From positions 62,001-126,000 of the forward strand of contig JAQWTL010000012.1 in the NCBI GenBank assembly GCA_029242715.1: a DNA stretch of 64,000 bases, read 5' to 3'. This document shows, in pieces, positions 59,338 to 64,000 of the stretch (position 1 is the first letter of the stretch; each line of letters begins with the position of its first letter). A model generated the notes under the pieces. It was not told the origin of the DNA, ran no database searches, and saw nothing but the letters and a program-made list of their open reading frames with translations. The DNA is from Phycisphaerales bacterium (GTDB lineage: Bacteria; Planctomycetota; Phycisphaerae; Phycisphaerales; SM1A02). Made by a program: the position numbers and the translations under genes.

Positions 59338-60588
59338 ATGAAGATCATGAGAATGAGACAGGGACTGGCATCTGGAACGATCGTGCTCATCGTGGCTATT
59401 TTGATTGTCGCGGGGCTTGTCGTCCTCCTCTCGTGGGATGCCAGTGAAGGCAATTCGATTCCCACAGCGAGTCAGAAGCCGGCCACCAGCAACCAGAGGG
59501 CTCAGAATCAGAAGCCCAAGCCACCTTCTGCTCCTGTGCAGGCGGCGGTTCCACAGGCGTCTGCGATCCCTGACGATCAGAAACCAGAAGCCAAAGTTCG
59601 CGTGAAGCCAGCCACTTTGCAGTTGGGTTATGTGGAGCCTGGTGAATCCAAGACGGCGTCGTTCCAAATAATCAATGAATCTGATGAGCCGCTGAACCTG
59701 ACGGCCCCTAAAAAGGGGTGTTCGTGCACAGAGGTGGAGGTCGCAAGAGGGATCATTCCGCCCGGCGGCATGACTGAAGTCACGGCGATCTTTACAGCCG
59801 GCCTGACGCCGACCACCAAGAACAGCAAGGTGGGCGTGCTCTTTGAAAAACATCGAAGTGTTCAGGTGCCGATGCATGCCATTGTTTGTCGCAAGGTGCG
59901 TGCGATACCAGCTGATTTCCGCATGCATCGTGACGGCACCTACGCCGGACCTGTTGTTCGCGACAAGGGCAAGATTCAGGTCAGTTCCATTGATGGGCGA
60001 CCGATCCGGATACTGTCAGCAGGTGGCAGGCCTGCTATTGCATGGCCTGGCTCAGGTGGAGATCCGATGCTCCCATCGATCTCCCATGAGGTTGCCGTGG
60101 ATCTCGGTGATCATGACAAGCAGACGCTGCTGGATCCCGAGGGCAATCTGCTTCCGGGCTTCTGGGTCTTCGAGACAGACCATCCTGAAGCGCCGGTTGT
60201 AGAAGTACGCATGATCCATGAGAAGCATCGGCCTCATCGTCGAGAGCAAGATCGAGAATGGGTCTTTGTTGAGAATCGGATTGTGGTGGATGCCGTTGAC
60301 CCTGGTGCCAGTACGACATTTGAACTTCCGATCATCTGGAACAGCCGTGACAATCGAACGCAGCAGATCCATGAAGTGGTGTCCATTTCCCCTGATTTCA
60401 AGGCTGAATTGACAGGGATGAGGTCAGATGGCTCGAAGACCAAGGCCATTGTCCAGATCACTCCAGCCGAGCATGTGAAGGGTCCTTACCAGGGCAAGAT
60501 TGAATTCGTTTCCAGGGAGCATCGTGCCCCGTTGGCAGTGATTGGCTATGTCAATAGTCCGGCCGCTCAGCAGGATGATTCTGAATGA
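59338..60588 (+). CDS. DUF1573 protein, membrane-anchored
   Basis: 416 residues from ATG 59338 (59347 also possible; the frame upstream overlaps the tRNA promoter area). One N-terminal transmembrane helix (IVLIVAILIVAGLVVLLSW), a Pro/Gln/Ala-rich spacer (~40-80), then the DUF1573 immunoglobulin-like domain (~85-190) with LGYVEPGESKTASFQI and the conserved Cys pair in KGCSCTEVEV. A second β domain follows (~200-400). The family is widespread in planctomycetes and Bacteroidetes with unknown function. The stop overlaps the ispD start (ATGA). Confidence 0.9.
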   Translation: MKIMRMRQGLASGTIVLIVAILIVAGLVVLLSWDASEGNSIPTASQKPATSNQRAQNQKPKPPSAPVQAAVPQASAIPDDQKPEAKVRVKPATLQLGYVEPGESKTASFQIINESDEPLNLTAPKKGCSCTEVEVARGIIPPGGMTEVTAIFTAGLTPTTKNSKVGVLFEKHRSVQVPMHAIVCRKVRAIPADFRMHRDGTYAGPVVRDKGKIQVSSIDGRPIRILSAGGRPAIAWPGSGGDPMLPSISHEVAVDLGDHDKQTLLDPEGNLLPGFWVFETDHPEAPVVEVRMIHEKHRPHRREQDREWVFVENRIVVDAVDPGASTTFELPIIWNSRDNRTQQIHEVVSISPDFKAELTGMRSDGSKTKAIVQITPAEHVKGPYQGKIEFVSREHRAPLAVIGYVNSPAAQQDDSE

Positions 60589-61376
60589 AAATCGCAGTCA
60601 TCATTCCGGCAGCTGGCTCTTCCACACGATTTGATGGTGGCGACAAGCTGGCGGCGGATCTCGGCGGACGACCGCTGCTTCTTCGAACTGTTGAAGCTTT
60701 CACGCGTCGTGATGAAGTCGGTCAGATCATCGTGGCGGGCCCGCCTGATGGACTTGATGCGTTCAAGGATCGATTCGGTGCTGGCCTCGGCTTCCATGGC
60801 GTGAATCTGGTTGAAGGCGGAAAGGTCGATAGATGGGAGACTGTTCGTAATGCGCTCGCTGCAGTTTCTTCCGAGTGCACACATGTAGCTGTTCATGATG
60901 CAGCTCGTCCACTGGTCTCCGATCAGATGCTGGACCGTGTCTTCATGGCTGCAGGCAAGCTTGGTGCAGTCGTGCCAGTGCTAGCCATGTCATCAACGCT
61001 GAAGGAAATTGATCCGGCTTCAACTGTGGATGCGGGTGAAGGTGAGGATCTCGTGGTGGATTCCATCCTTGATGGCGCTGGCCGCATGCAGGTTCCAGCG
61101 AGTCCAGTCACTGGGACAGTTGACAGGGATCGATATGCCATGGCTCAGACCCCCCAGGTTTTTCGTCGAGAGATCATCATTGAGGCCTACCAGGGAGCCC
61201 AGCTTGATGGTGCCACGGACGATGCCCAGGTTGTGGAACGAGCTGGTGGCCAAGTGCATACCGTGCCCGGGGATGCGACCAATATCAAGATCACGACAAC
61301 GGACGATCTCCAGTTGGCCAAGGCATTGCTTGGCCTGCACGAAGCTCGTCGGCCCCGGGATCCATTGCTGGGCTGA
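60585..61376 (+). CDS. ispD: 2-C-methyl-D-erythritol 4-phosphate cytidylyltransferase IspD
   Basis: 263 residues (E. coli 236). IspD joins MEP to CTP in the non-mevalonate isoprenoid pathway. The nucleotide-binding start IIPAAGSSTRFDGGDKL has Arg15 and Lys21. VHDAARPLVSD and the later TDDAQVVERAGGQVH are conserved. The stretch before AQTPQVFRREI is about 20 residues longer than in E. coli (SILDGAGRMQVPASPVTG). It is coupled to the DUF1573 gene. ispF is not next to it. Confidence 0.94.
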   Translation: MKIAVIIPAAGSSTRFDGGDKLAADLGGRPLLLRTVEAFTRRDEVGQIIVAGPPDGLDAFKDRFGAGLGFHGVNLVEGGKVDRWETVRNALAAVSSECTHVAVHDAARPLVSDQMLDRVFMAAGKLGAVVPVLAMSSTLKEIDPASTVDAGEGEDLVVDSILDGAGRMQVPASPVTGTVDRDRYAMAQTPQVFRREIIIEAYQGAQLDGATDDAQVVERAGGQVHTVPGDATNIKITTTDDLQLAKALLGLHEARRPRDPLLG

Positions 61377-61511
61377 TCGCCCTTGGCGCTCTACAAGAGA
61401 AACTTCTTTGATCAGCGGCGTTGATCCTGCAATACTCCGCCCCCCAAAGTGCCGACATTGAAAGTGAGCCCTCGTGAATTCTGAGGGAGCGAAACCCGGA
61501 GAGCCCGGAAC

Positions 61512-62666
61512 GTGGTGACAGATGAGACAGGACGCCAGGCCCCCGAGGGGGCCGTCGAACCCCCGATCAGTGGGGGCCCGCGATCAATCTCACTGGTTGT
61601 TCCGACCTATCAGGAGGGCGACAGCCTTCCGCCATTGATCAAGCGGCTCGAAGGCTTGCGGTCCGCTGGCTGGGATCTGGAGTTGCTGATTGTTGATGAT
61701 GATTCGCGTGATGGCACGGAGAAATACATCCAATCTCTGAATGCCCCCTGGATCCGGCTGATTATCCGGCAAGAGGAACGCGGGCTGAGTACCGCCGTCA
61801 TGCGAGGGCTTGATGAAGCAAGTCATGACATCCTGGTCGTCATGGATGCGGACTTGAGTCATCCCCCTGAAGCCATTCCAGCATTTGTGCAGGCACTTGA
61901 GGGAGGCGCCGATTTCGTGGTGGGCTCCCGTTATGTACCGGGCGGTTCAACCGAGGACGGGTGGGGATACCTCAGGTGGGTGAACTCGAAGGTTGCGACT
62001 GTCATCGCGCGTCCCTTTACCCGCGTGAAGGATCCGATGAGCGGCTTCCTGGGACTTCGCAGGCAGACCTTGCAGCAGGCAGAAGACCTTGATCCTGTCG
62101 GTTACAAGATCGGTCTTGAACTGATTGTGAAATGCCGTTGTGACAATGTTGCAGAAGTGCCGATCCATTTCAGCACGAGGCGTCATGGGGAAAGCAAGCT
62201 TACGCTGAAGGTTCAACAGGATTACCTTCGCCATATCCTGCGACTGGCAAGGTGGAAATATCCGGAGCGATCCAGTTTCATCCCCTTTGCGATCGTCGGC
62301 GCCATGGGCGTCGGGGTGTATGTGGCGTTGCTTGCGATCCTGGTTCCGCTGCTTTCTGATTCAATCGGAAAATCCTGGACCATTGCAATTGCCATACTCC
62401 TCACCATGTGCTTCAACTTCATTCTCGACAGGAAGCTGGCGTTCTGGTGGTCTCCCAGGGATCAGGTCGCGGGCCAGTTTCTCGGGTTCCTGGCCATCTG
62501 CTCTGTTCCCGTGCTCATCAACTTCTGGGTGACCTCCTACTTTGCAGTAGACGATCAGATGGCAACACCCCTGGCAGGTGTCATTGGTGCCGCAGTAGGT
62601 TCGGTGCTTGGGCTTGTCTTCAACTGGACGATCAGCAGGTTGCTGATATTCAGCCGACCACGTTGA
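61512..62666 (+). CDS. Glycosyltransferase family 2 (DPM1-like) fused to GtrA
   Basis: 384 residues from GTG 61512 (a second GTG follows at once; GGAG nine bases upstream). GT2 domain ~25-250 with SLVVPTYQEGDSLPPLI, the metal motif VVMDADLSHPPE and FLGLRRQTLQ, matching polyprenyl-phosphate mannose/glucose synthases. The last ~120 residues form four hydrophobic helices of the GtrA type (FAIVGAMGVGVYVALL, LTMCFNFILDRKLAFWW), which move lipid-linked sugars across the membrane. The two together suggest making and flipping of a lipid-sugar for surface polymers. Overlaps a convergent lipoprotein gene by 17 bases. Confidence 0.93.
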   Translation: MVTDETGRQAPEGAVEPPISGGPRSISLVVPTYQEGDSLPPLIKRLEGLRSAGWDLELLIVDDDSRDGTEKYIQSLNAPWIRLIIRQEERGLSTAVMRGLDEASHDILVVMDADLSHPPEAIPAFVQALEGGADFVVGSRYVPGGSTEDGWGYLRWVNSKVATVIARPFTRVKDPMSGFLGLRRQTLQQAEDLDPVGYKIGLELIVKCRCDNVAEVPIHFSTRRHGESKLTLKVQQDYLRHILRLARWKYPERSSFIPFAIVGAMGVGVYVALLAILVPLLSDSIGKSWTIAIAILLTMCFNFILDRKLAFWWSPRDQVAGQFLGFLAICSVPVLINFWVTSYFAVDDQMATPLAGVIGAAVGSVLGLVFNWTISRLLIFSRPR

Positions 62667-63039
62667 GGGTCTTGATCTGCTTCTTCACATCTGCCAGTGC
62701 AGACGTGATGTCGATGCTTGTCCCATTGGCCGATTGCCATTTCCATCCGGCTTGCTCAGCGCGGCTCAAGAGCCTCTCCTGATGTCGTAGATTGGCTACT
62801 TGTGTATCGAGGAAGTAGCCATCCTTGGAGATGCCGGCAAGATCAGCTTTGAGCTGCAGGTATTGGGCAAGTGCGGATACGGCCATGGAGTCGTTGGCTG
62901 GGAGGTAGATCGTTTCCCCATCCGGGCCCTTTGACAGTTTGATGTCCTTGGCGGGAACGTCCTTCTGCTCGGCACAGCCCTGTGCGGCAAGGCAGGCGGT
63001 GATGAGCATGAGTGGTATCAAGCGGGCGATCCGATGCAT
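62650..63039 (-). CDS. Small lipoprotein of unknown function
   Basis: 129 residues from ATG 63039 (CCAGGAGG seven bases upstream; an earlier in-frame ATG is not supported). Signal MHRIARLIPLMLITACLAAQGC with Cys22 after AAQG, an acceptable lipobox. The mature part is helical and charged (LAQYLQLKADLAGISKDG, NLRHQERLLSRAEQAGW). No domain recognised. Convergent overlap with the glycosyltransferase gene; uvrA lies upstream on the same strand. Confidence 0.8.
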   Translation of the reverse strand: MHRIARLIPLMLITACLAAQGCAEQKDVPAKDIKLSKGPDGETIYLPANDSMAVSALAQYLQLKADLAGISKDGYFLDTQVANLRHQERLLSRAEQAGWKWQSANGTSIDITSALADVKKQIKTLNVVG

Positions 63040-63108
63040 TTCAGGCCTCCTGGTGGGGTTCATCAAGAGCGTACACGATGCAACGTGGGCATGTTTTACC
63101 TGAAGGAA

Positions 63109-64000
63109 TCAAGCGGTCACACGCCGTCGTTTTCGTTTGGTGGCGTCAGCCGCCTTGATGCCGCTGGCTTTCAGATAGTGGCCTGTAAAGCTTCCCTTGA
63201 CGCTTGCAACTGTTTCAGGTGTTCCTTCGGCAATGACCCGGCCGCCACCTGAGCCGCCTTCTGGCCCGAGGTCAATGATCCAGTCAGCATTTCGGATCAC
63301 ATCAAGATTGTGCTCGATGATCACCAGAGTGTTGCCTCTGTCCGCAAGTCGGTGAAGGACCTGAGTAAGCCGATCAACATCCGCAAAGTGAAGCCCGGTC
63401 GTGGGCTCATCCAGGATGTAGAGACCGTGCCCGATGCTTCGGGTGCCCAGTTCTCTTGCGAGTTTCACCCGTTGGGCTTCGCCGCCGGAGAGAGTCGTGG
63501 AGGGTTGTCCGAGTTCAAGGTATCCAAGCCCGACGTCATTGAGACATTGAAGCATTCGGTGAATCGGTGGATGCGCTTCGAAGAATTCGACGGCATCCTC
63601 AACAGCCATGCCCAGGACATCGGCTATGGATTGCTGTCTCCATGTCACATCCAGTGTTTCAGGGTTGTATCGAGTCCCTTTGCAGGATTCGCAGGTTACG
63701 AATACATCAGGCAGAAAGTGCATCTCAATCTTGCGGACGCCTTGTCCCTGGCATGATTCACACCGGCCTCCTTTTACATTGAAACTGAAGCGGCCAGGTG
63801 CATAGCCACGGATTTTGGCTTCACGGGTCTGCGTGAAAAGCTTTCGCACTCCATCAAAGACGCCTGTGTAGGTGGCGGGATTGGATCGGGGGGTTCGCCC
63901 GATGGGGGATTGATCAACTTCAATGATCTTCTCAATCTTGCCCAGTCCTGTAACGCGAGTATGCCGGCCGGGCTTGGGGCCTGTTCCGTGCAGGTGACGC
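63109..64000 (-). CDS. uvrA: Excinuclease ABC subunit A, C-terminal part (5' end beyond window)
   Basis: The open frame continues to the window edge; about 297 C-terminal residues are present. Seen: [19 protein letters not shown] and [15 protein letters not shown], the second zinc finger ([19 protein letters not shown] ... [10 protein letters not shown]), the ABC signature [22 protein letters not shown], and [10 protein letters not shown] near the end. UvrA finds damaged DNA and loads UvrB in nucleotide excision repair. The C-terminus ends in a Lys/Arg-rich tail (KRKRRRVTA). Confidence 0.97.
   Translation of the reverse strand, partial: RHLHGTGPKPGRHTRVTGLGKIEKIIEVDQSPIGRTPRSNPATYTGVFDGVRKLFTQTREAKIRGYAPGRFSFNVKGGRCESCQGQGVRKIEMHFLPDVFVTCESCKGTRYNPETLDVTWRQQSIADVLGMAVEDAVEFFEAHPPIHRMLQCLNDVGLGYLELGQPSTTLSGGEAQRVKLARELGTRSIGHGLYILDEPTTGLHFADVDRLTQVLHRLADRGNTLVIIEHNLDVIRNADWIIDLGPEGGSGGGRVIAEGTPETVASVKGSFTGHYLKASGIKAADATKRKRRRVTA

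Overview
The window reads as chromosomal DNA from a free-living, probably marine, planctomycete of the Phycisphaerae type. This is inferred from protein character, not from a marker gene. The signs are very large secreted proteins with dockerin-like Ca-binding segments, lamin-tail, CotH and thrombospondin type-3 modules; many FG-GAP/CRTAC1 (ASPIC/UnbV) proteins and TPR lipoproteins; DUF1573; and a VWA protein fused to a glycine-rich linker beside ExbB/ExbD. No IS element, phage, CRISPR array, rRNA or integrase was seen. Start codons are ATG with some GTG, and ATGA or TGATG overlaps between neighbouring genes are very common.

Layout. 1-15.5 kb is mostly housekeeping: a cut-off lipoprotein, an amidohydrolase coupled to moaC, trpF, a rhomboid protease with a soluble tail, citrate synthase, an esterase lipoprotein, an FG-GAP protein, an S1C serine protease, a Met-rich secreted protein, an RsbW-like kinase/STAS/MlaE trio and guaA. 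15.5-22.9 kb is core information processing: a PIN-TRAM membrane protein, an SRP RNA gene directly before dnaX, ybaB-type gene, recR, rpoN, then pyrH-frr on the other strand.

23.06-32.93 kb is one strand-uniform, overlapping eight-gene operon: VWA protein, secreted solenoid-like protein, ExbB/TolQ, two ExbD/TolR, and three large or small envelope proteins (TPR, J-like plus TM, secreted). It looks like a proton-motive-force-driven envelope machine in which a VWA protein takes the place of TonB/TolA. This is the best candidate for an undescribed system.

32.9-47.6 kb holds a response regulator, small proteins, a nitrilase and argR, together with three separate TPR + CRTAC1 units: a TPR lipoprotein/CRTAC1 lipoprotein pair, a 1112-residue fusion, and a membrane pentaheme cytochrome with TPR tail paired with a membrane-anchored CRTAC1 protein.

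47.6-58.7 kb is a secretome block on the minus strand: a CotH/lamin-tail/dockerin protein, a Cys-rich protein and a 1321-residue Ca-binding repeat protein. Strong minus-strand terminators lie behind the latter two, and an ArsR-type regulator lies upstream. 58.9-64 kb has a possible 37-residue membrane peptide, tRNA-Leu(CAA), a DUF1573 protein, ispD, a DPM1-GtrA glycosyltransferase, a small lipoprotein and the 3' part of uvrA, cut by the window edge.
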